Below are positions 53,190-64,000 of a stretch of DNA of 64,000 bases, piece by piece. The notes under the pieces were generated by a model, which had not been told where the DNA came from, searched no databases, and saw only the letters and a list, made by a program, of their open reading frames with translations. Source of the stretch: Ridgeia piscesae (taxonomy: Eukaryota; Annelida; Polychaeta; Sabellida; Siboglinidae); NCBI GenBank assembly GCA_025642075.2, contig JAODUO010000150.1, forward strand, positions 186,001-250,000, in the 5' to 3' direction. Both the position numbers and the translations under genes were made by a program. Each line of letters opens with the position of its first letter. Position 1 is the first letter of the stretch.

Positions 53190-56100
53190 CTGGAAAAGAA
53201 ATGCACAGTGACAAAATCTAGTGAACGGTGCATGCGAGAACGAACATGCATATAATAGTACATCCACCAGCCAGTAGAGGTCAGGGCAATCTCTCCACAC
53301 AATTGGCCGTTTTCACAATTATCTGGCAAAGGGCAACTCCGTTATGACGTAAAAAATGTAGTCTTGAATGAGACATGCCAATGAATGGAGACATTGCTGC
53401 GTACTCTAAGTCTCTAACTAGACACATGTAGGGTTAAACATGAAACAGAGGCAAACTCACAATCCACCAAGCATGCTTGTAGTTCTACTCAAGACAGCAT
53501 GCATGCGTCTATCAAACAGGCCAACTTTTTACGTGAATTCTGAGCCACATGTTCAGTTAGAACTGTAAACGTTGTCACTGATGCATTACGTATCTCTTGT
53601 AATTTTCCAATAATTTGTCGTCATCAATCAACTGTTCCAGCACAAACTGTGCTGAAATATACAGAATTTCAAATGTTGCCAGACAACAAGACAATGTTTA
53701 CACTTGTTAATCCATATGGATGACTGTATTTCCTGCAATTCACGTAAAAATTTAGGTCCATCCGAATGCAGGAACTCTAGGGAGCAATCATTACATATAT
53801 AATAGATAGGTCAACAATCAACTAAGTATCATGACCAATGCATGCATGTACCACCCCTGCTAACTATGGGAATAATTCACTGTCACAGAGGAATGGAAAC
53901 ACAGAAAAACAGAATAGTAAGAATCTAGCTTCTTTTGAAGGCTAATGAAAATGTCAACAGAGTGTTGCATAAATATGTACAAAGACAATTGATTAAATTC
54001 GCTCAAGTAATTTACACGGTTAATTTGAAACGCGAATACAGCTACAGTATTAAAAAACAACATAAACAATTCATGAAAGACTACCACAATAGGTGGAATA
54101 TTAAATTGACAAAATCTGTATGGAATGTTAAAATAAAAAGATGTATACACCATTTAGTAGAAGTCTGCGTTAAAAATCTGTGTGGTCCAATGTGTGTAAA
54201 AACATTCTTTAGCATAAAATCTGATATATTATGTTTTCATTTACATAATAGATTTGAATTTTTTGACTATCATACATTGGCTATGGAATGACTAGATGCA
54301 AATGTACAATTTTAACAACGAGAAACTACAACACTACAAAATAATAACCGACAAATTAATTATGTCAACAGACAACAGTATAACAACACCGATGTCGAAC
54401 CTAATTATGGCTCCAAGATTAGGTTTGCATAGGATGTGGCAACAGTAACAATTACCTAATATAAACTATTTATTAAATATATAAGCCACCATTTGCATCT
54501 TGACTTTCATTTCAGTGGCGACTCCTACATTTATGTTTAAAAAAACGACAATAACGATTTTGAGCAGGTTACCGCAACTATTGCAATTCACATAAACACT
54601 TTGCTGCCGCTCGCAAACAACGACTAGACCGAGAAATCTAACTACGACCGGCTGGACATCATGTCATTAGACCGAACATTGGGTTGTGTCTAAAGATTGA
54701 TGGTCCGTGCTCATCGTAATGCTGTTTTGTGTGACACACTTGGAAGAACTCGGACTGCAAGCAAGAGGCAGAGAGAAGCAAGTTGGGAGATGGCGTGTTA
54801 GTGGCAGGTGGCTGGCCTGTTCCAAACCTGACGTGCACTTCGGGGGTGGATAAAACGAGGGTCGTTACTACATGATAGCAACGGTTAAAAGGGTGAGCAA
54901 AGATTGCGGAATAGGCATGTTTTCAACGGGTTATTGATACCCCAAATGGGGTGCCTTGACAAAAAGCAGTGCAAAAAAAACACAATGGTGGTGCTTATTA
55001 CTGCAAATAAATGTGTAAATAAAAATGGTTTCTTATGCGAAGAACACTGCAATTATGTTAATAAACAGGTATATAATTTCCGGCAAATTATTTTGTCACA
55101 AAGGAAGTAAGTTAAATTTCAATAATTTGTTCAGCAGTGAACTAACATGTGTACCTGTAGTTTGTAAGAGTGACATTCTACATTATCTGCCCATAGCAAA
55201 CTCTTCCCAAGCCAGGATAAATAAACTGTCCTTGATGGCAAGATGAACTGATCAATAGGAGAAAGTTAGCAAATTCAATTATTACCAAACATAAAGAAAA
55301 AGACCAATTCAACATGTGTTGGTGAATAATGAACAGCAGTTCACATATTTCACACGACATAAGACTTGGTATATAGTTCAACAACCAGAAAGATGGATTG
55401 GTGAAAATCTCATTAAAAATCTTCAAATAATAATAATGGAACGATGCTGAATATTCCGTGTCACTAATGACTAATAGTCGCACACAGGGAAGACAGTCGG
55501 GTGGCACGACAGACATTTCACATGTCACGAAGCAGTCAGGTTTGCAACAGGCCACGGTGTTTACACATTGTTAGTGAAGCGCGACTCTCATAGCACTTTA
55601 GTGATATTAGTATGCACCATCTAGAGTTAGAAGTGACAAGGCAATGAGTAACTGTTTCATTCTCCAGTCTAAACATGGCAAAGTGGACACCGACATCCGT
55701 GAACCCAGTTTGTAAACTGCGATTCTGATCTAACGTCCAACTTGTGACCTAATGTGTTGAATTTGAGGGTGTGTGAGTAAGATCACCAACACTGCCTATA
55801 ACACCGAGAGTTTTCATTGACAACAAAATAAATATATAACAATTTGTTATGTTAAAACACTACAAGCAATTTGTGTATTTTGTGAGTAAAATGTATCATT
55901 TGATTAAAGAAATATATCACTCAGTGATAAGCAGTCCATTTCTCATTTACCGAATCACTGTCATGAGTCTTGCTTAAACAAATTTGCAATTTTTCTTTGA
56001 AAACGTCCACATTAAAAACAACTTTGTGCACAGCCTGCCAAAATAGAAGAATCATATATGTTCAGACATTTAGGGTTTGACGTGCAGTGTCCACTTTAAA

Positions 56101-59100
56101 GAGGTTACTGTGATGGGCAGCATCCGGACCATGCCACATAAGGACCATCCATATAAAGACCAAAAGGTTGGTATTTACAAAGCATTTAGACTGCATGAAT
56201 TATCATAAAACTAAAAATTTCTCTAAATGTGTGTAGTTCAATTATACACATTCAATCATTCACAGCGCTGCTGCGTTTTCTATGACTATCCTGAGTACTG
56301 AAACTCAAACACAGGATCCTGTGCATGGTAAAAATATGCCGTAGTGAGACCTGCCCCAGTGCTAAAGCGTGTGTGGTCATTCTGCGTGCATTACAAATAC
56401 CCAATCTTACTGACTGTTTATTGTTGCGTATGTACATGAATCACAGTGACACAAGCTGGCAACTGTTTCACCAACAGTCATGTGACTCATCAGTCTGATT
56501 TTGTATTTAAACAAATAAATTTCACTCTATAATATTGATCCTGTATACTGAAAACAGTCAGTATCCAGATAGGCCGGGAAGCATCATGAAAACAGTCCTT
56601 GCCTGACAGTGAAAATGCTCCTTATATTTAACAATTGACTGTTTCGTGATGGATTATGCTTACAAGCTTATTAGTTTAGTGAAACACTTCCCAGCTTTCA
56701 CCGACCATCAGACATTTCCCTGCTGCCGTGAACTAAGTACACCACCCAAGGTCTGATATGATGATAGAGTGCATGATGGTACTCACCGTAGATGCGAGCA
56801 TACTGCCTCCAAACCACACTGCATATCGCTGCATCTGATGCGTGATTACTTGCACCTCTATTGGCTTTGGCTGTTGACAGAAACACCACTCATCAATCAC
56901 CGGGTTATGGCAACTGCACAGGTAAGCTTCATTGTCCACTGTAATATCCAGTGTATTCATCCAGACATAAATGTAAGTTTACGCAAACCTACGGATGTAG
57001 CAACCTAAGGAGTATGTGTTTTTCTGTTAAAAGGAGTTTAACTTTGGAAATCCATCGAAATTTCGCTGATTAGTTGTAGGAATGTTCATCTGTTCAAAAA
57101 GTGTTATACATAATTTTATAATAAACTATTGAATAGTTATGTGTTTAAGAATGTTAGAGCATTTTTGCAGAAAACATTACATAAATAAGATAACTTAAAT
57201 AAACGTTCAGATTGTTTATTGTTATCTAAGTTTTTTCATTACTAAATGTTCCAGTATTTTCTATTGATCAAATATTATGATTATACACGTAAACAGTGTT
57301 GTTGCACCTTCAATTTTTAGTGGACTCTTCAGATGCATTATGAATTTATGACGTGTTCTAATGAAATGAGTCGTTTGTCCAACAAAATATAAATTGAGTT
57401 AGTCACACCATTGGAAAGAAGATGTATTAATCTTTCCAACGGTGTAAAAATTATGGACATATCTCACACACAGCCAGAGATATTGGACGCTGAACATGCC
57501 TTTTCCGTTTCAAACGGAGAAAAACGCATTTGAAGCACACAGTCGAGTACATTGTCGATCCAAAATCGGCCATTTTGCTTCTATTGCTCCATTTGATGCA
57601 TTCCAAATAAACTCCCAAGGCATGTTCGCTCTCAAAGATATATCAAGCTAACTGTTTACTGAAATGATTACAACATAATCCGAGTATTTAGCAATGTTTT
57701 GTAGCAGCGACCCGATCGATTCCACGTTGTTTATGGCTAATGAGAGTGCACTGCGCCTGCGCGCACAGCTCTAAGCCAATCATGGGCCCACTATCAGCTC
57801 CTCATGGCGTCTAGTGACGTTTGTTCACAGATAGGCCTCTCGCATTAAGCGCTGCTATTGGCTTAAACTGACGTCAGTGGGGATTTCTACTACAAGAATC
57901 TGAAAGAGGGCGTCCAGGGCTTTCATTTAGTACCAAATAAGTCCGCCAGTATACTTTGATGACAAAAAGTCAAAATCAATGAAAATCGTCATTGCATGTT
58001 TATGCGGTGTTTTCTCGAAATCAAGTTCGCTGACATACGACTCATTTCGTTAGAACACGTCACATTGTAGGCACTGTATAGATGATGTCAAATGTGTGTG
58101 TTGTTGAAATAAATTTCATTCATTCACTTATTATTATTATTACAAAGTAATGTTACAGGTGTGTGATCTCTGCAGCTGACATCATAAGTAATATATGACA
58201 GAATAATGCAAACAACAATTACAACTGACTTCTACCCAACTGATAGCTGGCCACAACGTGACAGAGAAATATTACACAATGAATCAGCCTCTAACTCTCC
58301 AGTCGAATTAACTGTTAATGCACTACTGAGTCCTCATCTAGAGTTCCACTCAACCCCTTACATTGAGTTACACAGACTCAGTTTTTACCTTGAGTCACCC
58401 TGACTCAGTGTTTACCTTGAGTCACCCTGACTCAGTGTTTACCTTGAGTCACCCTGACTCAGTGTTTACCTTGAGTCACCCTGACTCAGTTTTTACCTTG
58501 AGTCACCCTGACTCAGTGTTTACCTTGAGTCACCCACCACTGGGTTCTTGCTTTGACTCACACTGACTCAGTTCTTACGTTGAGTTACCTGTCTGTCACC
58601 CAGTCCTCACCTTGAGTCGCCCCCCACTCAGCTCCTCACTAATCTTGAGTCTGGCATCAACCGTCCTCTTCAAATCTCGCTGCATTCGTCGGCCGAAGTC
58701 ACGGAACATGGTGGAGCCACCAGACAGTACGATGTTCTGCACAGAACACATGACACTAGACACACGACACAACGACGCTTCCGACATCTACACAACCATC
58801 GACATACAGCCAATGTTTACAACGTCCTGCTTCCCCACGTATTGGAACCAAAAACACGTGAAAATGTGAACCAACATTGCTTCAAACACCATTTTGTACC
58901 CAATGTTTTCACAACTAACCAGTAGATGGCACCATCTGTTGTCACTTCTGCATTTTGTGATAAAATATCAAGGTAATGTCAAGAGGAAACAATGTATACC
59001 TTCCAAAGGTCAGTTTCAATAATGCTATATAAAATGGTTGTTTCCCTGACAAATTCTGGTAATTCTAAATAATTCCAATAATTCTAAAAAGCAAGACTTG

Positions 59101-62100
59101 GTGGTTAGTGGTCAACGCCCATCAGGACATATATATTTTGAATGTAAGTGTAAAGAACCTAAATTTTACTACATCAAGATGTATTGCAAGTTTTATGTTT
59201 GCCACCAATTATATTAAATCTTTTAATGAACACACTCGTTCATCTATATTTAGCGTTTTATGTCGTCTTCATCAGTCTGAAAACCTTTTATTTGTCAATT
59301 ACCTTCATACTGATAAACATTTTAGAAGCTCGATGCACACATACTGGAGATCCCTAGTGTACACATAATATTGTATTGTATTTTTTATCCTATTTTTTTA
59401 AAATAAAAAAATCACTTATTCAATTTTTATTGTACTTTTTTATTTGAAAATGGTATTGTATTTTATGTATACATATGGACTATTTGCCCATAAACATACT
59501 ACTAAAGAACTAACCTTGTAGAGCCCACGTCGCACATCAATTGGGCAGTTTTGGATGACATTATCCACAGTCTCTGAGATGGGTGTTGTGAAGTCCGGGT
59601 TCGCGAACTGCATTTTAATGTAATAATCATTTGTCGATTAAAATTCAAAGTGAAACTGTTTTGCAATGTTTATAAAATGAAAAGGCTAAAATGTAAATAA
59701 CAACGATTAATGAATGTGGTTAAAGGTGGTTAAATAAAACTGAAAATATGACATTTTACTAAGCCATACATGACATAAGGTATCACTGATATTTAAATTC
59801 AAATACCGACTAATAGTTAAAAAACAGTCAGTAAAATAATGAATAAATAAATTAATATATTATTAGTTGTCAAATAATACACATATAAAGATATTTTATA
59901 TTGACATGATGTTATTTTGTTAGAAGACCACATGTTGTGTAGTTCAAATCACACAAATGTAAAATATATCGGTAATCAAACTCCTATTTTTTAAAAATTA
60001 AAACAATGACAACCATTGAATAAACTCACTAGCCAAACTTTTAACTATCATTGCAAAAACAAGGTAATGAAGCTAATGACTGTTGTAAAGATAATGCAAA
60101 CATCATAATCATAACTGATCCCCACAGTAATTTACGATGTAACGAATAAACTTACCTCGGGATGGAAGAAAATCTCTGGACCCAAAAAGCGCTCGTAACC
60201 AACGTCCACCTGGAACGGCTGCTTCGTAATTGAGTTGACGCCTTCGTACTTCTTGATCCACTTCTCAAGGTCATTGTCGTATTTGCTGAATTCCTTTACT
60301 ATGTCTGGGCAAACGTAGGAGAATTTCTCCTGCCAAGTGAAAAGCACAACTCAACAAACTCTGGCAGCTGTAATTTGAAACAGGGTTGTCTGGCCCATTA
60401 TTCAGAATCAACAAGGTGTGCCAATTATTAGCAGGAAGTGCATGAATCAGTGGGTGTCATGTGAGTATGCTATAATGATAAATTGTACATGAAATTCGAG
60501 TGTAAAGCTCTGATTAGAAGTTTCTATGAGTGTTTGTATTTTATTAAAATACTAACACAACACTATTGGTTATATATTGTTAACACTGGACGACAACAAA
60601 CATTTTGTTAGCTACTTCTGAATTCAGATTTTGAATCAGCATGCTCAATTTAGAATTAGAACATATGCTTTTGTCATAGTAACAAATTCTTGTGTTGTCC
60701 TGTGTACACTAGAAACAACATAAACTGATAACTGAATATATATTAGACATTATTAGTATTATACAACATGTATTATTGTCGTAGCATATGCCCGTTTCAG
60801 GAAACTGTCTTCTGAGCCTGTTGCGAGTAGGACAAAAACTTGGTGGGATTTCTTGCAGAGAAGGATAAATACCAAGGATGAAGACTGATTCACTGACCTT
60901 TATTGCCTTGGCCGTCTCTAGAGACTGTTCAGGGGGAATGCCAACCTCCCGTTCCCTCAACAGTTGCTGAATGAAGTAGGTGATATCACGTCCGGCGATA
61001 GGAATGTGCTTTATACAACTACCGATGACGTATCCCTCCGCCTGAAATGACAACAAGATGACTGATGCTTTGTGATCACTTTAATTATGTTTAGTTACAT
61101 GTGCAGTTGTACTATAACTGAGCTTTTATTAATCAAAGTCAAAATGAAACACTTTTTATCAGTTGGCATACACAGAGCCAGATAGACGGAAGTATGGTAT
61201 AAATAAAAAGTGGTAACTTTCTTAGAATTTTTGCAAGCTTAAATTTTATGTTTAAATCTTAACACTGTAGGTCATCAGTAATTTAATTGTCTTTATTGCC
61301 ATAGTACATGTACGGTCAATAAACCAATACTTCAACAGACCATTCCAATGGCTTTGCAAATCCATACAATATATTTTCGCTAAAAGGTTTAAGAGAATGA
61401 TTATTAATTAAAGTAATACACTGGTGACATAATGATTGCATGCTTAATGAGATGTCCAGCAACAGTTATGTGAGACATCCAGCAAATACTGACCACTGGT
61501 ACGATATGAGAGACACCATCTCCTGAGTCAATGACCGTGCCGGTCAGCGTGCGGTCACCAACTTGCCTGGACGTCCAGGAAGCTGCCAAAGCCAGAACAG
61601 CCTGCAAGACAAAGATGCACACAGCCTGAACATTTACGCACGTGACAAGTCACAGTGGGTCAGAGGTCATTTGTGGCAGTATAATAAAGGGTAACATTTT
61701 AGCATTATAATGAAAACCATGTAATCATTGTAAGTCAATTAATGGCTGAATCGAACCACACTTAGATTAAAAATTGTGAGAAAACTGTTTAATAAGGTCT
61801 GCCATTGCTAGCATAGCATAAGTATGGTGGGCCAATGAAATTGTGCTGGCGTACGACTATATCATTATGTTTGCTAAATTAATTCATAAGAAAAATGTCA
61901 AACCAATGATGCCACATACCTGCACTGCAATGTAAAGTCCCGGCACATTGAACGACTCGAACATGATCTCCGCAGTGTATTCACGGTTCTCTGGCGTGTT
62001 TAACGGAGGTTCCGTCTACCAGACCAAGAACACACATTCAGTCACATTCAAAGTAATCTTTGGGAATATTATTATGCAAGTGTTATTTGGCTGTATACTA

Positions 62101-62107
62101 CCTACCT

Positions 62108-62153
<46 letters not shown>

Positions 62154-63381
62154 CGCGCGCGTGTGTATGTGTGTTTACATGTGTTTATGTTTGTGGGGTA
62201 TGTGTACATGTGTGTGAGTGTGTAGTTGTATATATTATATTGCCTGTGTAATTTATGCTTACATTATTATTTATTTTATGTATTGACTACATAAGTGAAT
62301 GTCTACTGCATGATGATAACTGTATTTTACAGCACTGAAACATGGCAATAAAATCCTCTTATCTCTTACATAACTGTAATGTTTTGCACCTGTATGTAAT
62401 CTATAATTTATTTTGTGTGTAAACTGCAAACAATTACATCATTCATCATCTGCGTGTTCGTGCCCATGTGCTTGTGTTTCTACGAGTGTGGGAATGAAAA
62501 ACTGCATATGTGTCAGTGTCTATGTGTCAGTAAGCACATTCACACGGGTCTGTGCATGCATGTTGTATATGTGAGTGAGTGTGTGTGTGTGTGTGTGTAA
62601 GCATGAATGTGTTTTGACACGTCAGTGTGTAGGAGCCGTCACTGACCAGGAGGAAGTAGTGGTCCTCAGGCTCTGCCCTGAGGTACTTGAAGATGGCCTG
62701 CTCCCAAAACCTCTCCATCAGGTCCCAGTCCTCCACAATGCCGTGGCGGATCGGCCACTGGCAAAGAAACATATCTACGTAGTGTTGCTCCAGAATGTTG
62801 CTGTTGTATTAGGCAAATATTCTTAACATAATTCTTCCATACGCGTCAGGTTTGCAGCTGAAATACTAGATTTGTTTCAAGTACTTGTATTCATGAGTAC
62901 TTTCAAAAGTACTCATGCGAGTACTTTCAAAAGTACTCATGCGAGTACTTTCAAAATAATTCATGTGAGTAACAAAAGGACTCCTTGAGAGGAATTACTT
63001 GTTTAGCTGTTACTTTAATCAGGTACTCATTCCAACCATGATTCATGAGCATAATATCTAACACATGTATAATAAAAATGCTACTTGTTAAAAAAAACTT
63101 TTCAGAATGAAGGACATAGACATTTTTACGCCAATAAAGACATATACATTTATGGCAAGGATAAAAGTGTTCTGTACGAAAAACCAAAGTTCTGTATTAC
63201 CTTGATAGTGTAGTTAGATGTAGCCAGGGCCTCATCGCCTATGTAGAAATCTAGATCTTCGACTCCCTTGCCAAGTCGACGAATGCTTTGGTCTCCAACA
63301 CCAGCCGTTTCTTTTACAGCAATGCATGATGGGAGGATGTACTGTGGTTCTGTGTTACCAGCATAGCCCATCTTTGTGTAC
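53094..63381 (-). CDS. ARP3: Actin-related protein 3 (Arp2/3 complex subunit), lacking the first exon
   Basis: Coding exons in transcription order: 63201-63381, 62647-62757, 61920-62015, 61494-61601, 60898-61041, 60156-60329, 59515-59607, 58611-58736, 56787-56870, then either 54659-54754 or 53094-53189. All introns are GT-AG and, apart from the first visible exon (which completes a split Gly codon), all junctions are phase 0. The 403 complete residues are very close to animal ARP3: [54 protein letters not shown] (nucleotide-binding DSGDG loop), [42 protein letters not shown] and [17 protein letters not shown] (phosphate-2 loop). The missing start (about 14 residues, ending in CGTG) must lie right of 64000. 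Product: the subunit that, with ARP2, templates branched actin filaments in the cytoplasm. The insert ([10 protein letters not shown]) in a read-through frame is intronic. Confidence 0.97.
54469..54474 (-). promoter_or_regulatory. Candidate poly(A) signal for the proximal ARP3 last exon
   Basis: AATAAA on the minus strand, about 185 bases after the TGA of the alternative exon, at a suitable place for a short 3' UTR. Single hexamers are frequent in AT-rich DNA, so support is modest. Confidence 0.4.
54659..54754 (-). CDS. ARP3: ARP3 proximal alternative last exon (variant C terminus)
   Basis: Between the shared exon at 56787-56870 and the canonical last exon lies a second 96 bp unit with its own acceptor (pyrimidine-rich, CTCTTGCTTGCAG), phase 0, encoding [18 protein letters not shown] then [13 protein letters not shown] and a TGA stop. 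Against the canonical exon, 24 of 31 residues are identical. Of the 31 codons, 11 are identical, 13 differ only synonymously and 7 change the residue (P/S, Y/F, A/Q, D/H, C/F, V/M, A/L). No indel or stop has accumulated. Having its own stop codon, it can only serve as a mutually exclusive terminal exon, probably with alternative polyadenylation. No transcript evidence is available here. Confidence 0.85.
   Translation of the reverse strand, partial: SEFFQVCHTKQHYDEHGPSIFRHNPMFGLMT
57349..58062. mobile_element. Non-autonomous DNA transposon-like element with 31-bp terminal inverted repeats (ARP3 intron)
   Basis: The left end TGACGTGTTCTAATGAAATG then AGTCGTTTGTC is answered at the right end by GACATACGACTCATTTCGTT then AGAACACGTCA, i.e. 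31 bp inverted repeats with two mismatches. The 714 bp interior has no ORF and includes a small hairpin (GAAAGAAGATGTATTAATCTTTC). No clear target-site duplication is seen, so the superfamily is undetermined. It lies between ARP3 exons 58611-58736 and 56787-56870. Confidence 0.75.
58372..58545. repeat. 26-bp minisatellite beside an ARP3 exon, about 7 copies
   Basis: Unit CTTGAGTCACCCTGACTCAG plus TGTTTAC. It starts within 70 bp of the 5' splice site of the 58611-58736 exon, on the intron side, and weaker copies (TTGAGTTACC, TTGAGTCGCC) reach the exon edge. Confidence 0.92.
62108..62153. repeat. (TG)n microsatellite in an ARP3 intron
   Basis: About 44 bp of TG, followed by GT-rich sequence to about 62225. 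It lies about 90 bp from the exon at 61920-62015. Confidence 0.92.
62880..62970. repeat. Short tandem repeat (GAGTACTTTCAAAAGTACTCATGC)
   Basis: Three to four units of about 25 bp, each a near-perfect palindrome (GAGTACTTTCAAAAGTACTC), in the ARP3 intron between exons 63201-63381 and 62647-62757. Confidence 0.75.
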
Positions 63382-64000
63382 CTGTTGTCAACAAGAAGAT
63401 TATTAGATATCTTATATTTTCCATTGCTATTATTCACAATAATCAAAAGGACTAAAATAAATAGGGTTGGCCTAATGTAAAATGTATTTTTACGTTAGGA
63501 AATCTACCTCATAGCCTGTCATGGAAGTCACATTCATGATCAATTGGTCATGAAGTCACATCCCACAAGTATCTTGTTTTATTTCTTAGAAAATATCTAG
63601 TGCTTGATGTTTACAAATGTCTTATATTTGGAGTAACTAAGGTTGTTCCATGTAAATATGTTTTGTGGCAGTGGGTAACCACATGTCAAGGAATGTCACA
63701 GAAACACCACATGAATATTTTAAGTAAACCAAACCCCTCATCCAGAAAGGTAGAACAAATCAATAGAAAGACGCCAGTCGATTATACAACGTTTTTAATT
63801 AAGTAATTAAACCATGAAATACCTACGAAGTGATTATGTCAATGCAGTGAATATACTAACAGTAAACATATTTTCAAAACTTAATCTAAAAATATATATA
63901 AGCCAGTGGTAGTGGTAGTACCCCTGCCACAAACCCATTCAATTAATGATTTATTGTATATATCATAAACATGGAATACAGATTATTGTTATTTTTAATC
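63382..64000. other. ARP3 intron 1 (part); no exon found
   Basis: I searched the minus strand for the expected first-exon ending (CVVDCGTG-like, phase 2 donor) and found none, so the ARP3 start lies beyond the right edge. No other feature is supported. Confidence 0.6.

Noticed and set aside
54659..54754. Alternative ARP3 last exon as a processed pseudogene fragment or sequencing duplicate
   Set aside because: It holds one exon only, bounded by an intronic acceptor. It has no poly(A) or neighbouring exon sequence, differs synonymously at 13 codons, and keeps frame and length.

Overview
The window is eukaryotic and most likely comes from a marine invertebrate, probably a lophotrochozoan such as a mollusc. 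That guess rests on intron-rich genes with long introns, many microsatellites and minisatellites, tRNA-derived SINEs, RTE-like and other LINE fragments, and a tyrosine-recombinase retrotransposon. The species cannot be named from sequence alone. No CRISPR array, rRNA or bona fide tRNA gene was seen.

Layout. (1) 1-19.9 kb is repeat-rich. It holds a 5'-truncated RTE-like LINE (minus, running off the left edge), SINE copies, large CAGG and CCCG arrays, a 6.1 kb Ngaro/DIRS-like element with split direct repeats and an SGNH-hydrolase ORF (7469-13539), a decayed LINE 3' end (about 17.83-18.67 kb) and a palindromic TTAA-flanked MITE (19075-19586). No host gene is supported here. (2) 20002-49017 (+) is one complete 29-coding-exon gene for a type I membrane protein of 1725 residues. 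All splice phases agree. The order is signal peptide, three YWTD beta-propeller/EGF pairs, Cys-rich modules, WAP, VWC, HYR, a CCP-like module, a possible furin site, a coiled coil, a GCC2/GCC3-like Cys module, a transmembrane helix and a tyrosine-rich tail. No LDLR class A repeats are visible. Its introns carry several minisatellites, a SINE and one GC-AG splice site. (3) 53094-63381 (-) is the Arp2/3 complex subunit ARP3, convergent with the receptor gene. Residues from about 15 to the C terminus are present; the first coding exon lies beyond the right edge. It has two tandem last exons of identical length (96 bp) and phase that encode different C-terminal tails.

The receptor and ARP3 are convergent neighbours about 4 kb apart with no evident shared pathway. 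The most interesting points are the duplicated ARP3 terminal exon, which shows a coding-constraint signature, the unusual domain combination of the receptor, and the near-identical split repeats of a Ngaro element whose ORFs are nevertheless broken.
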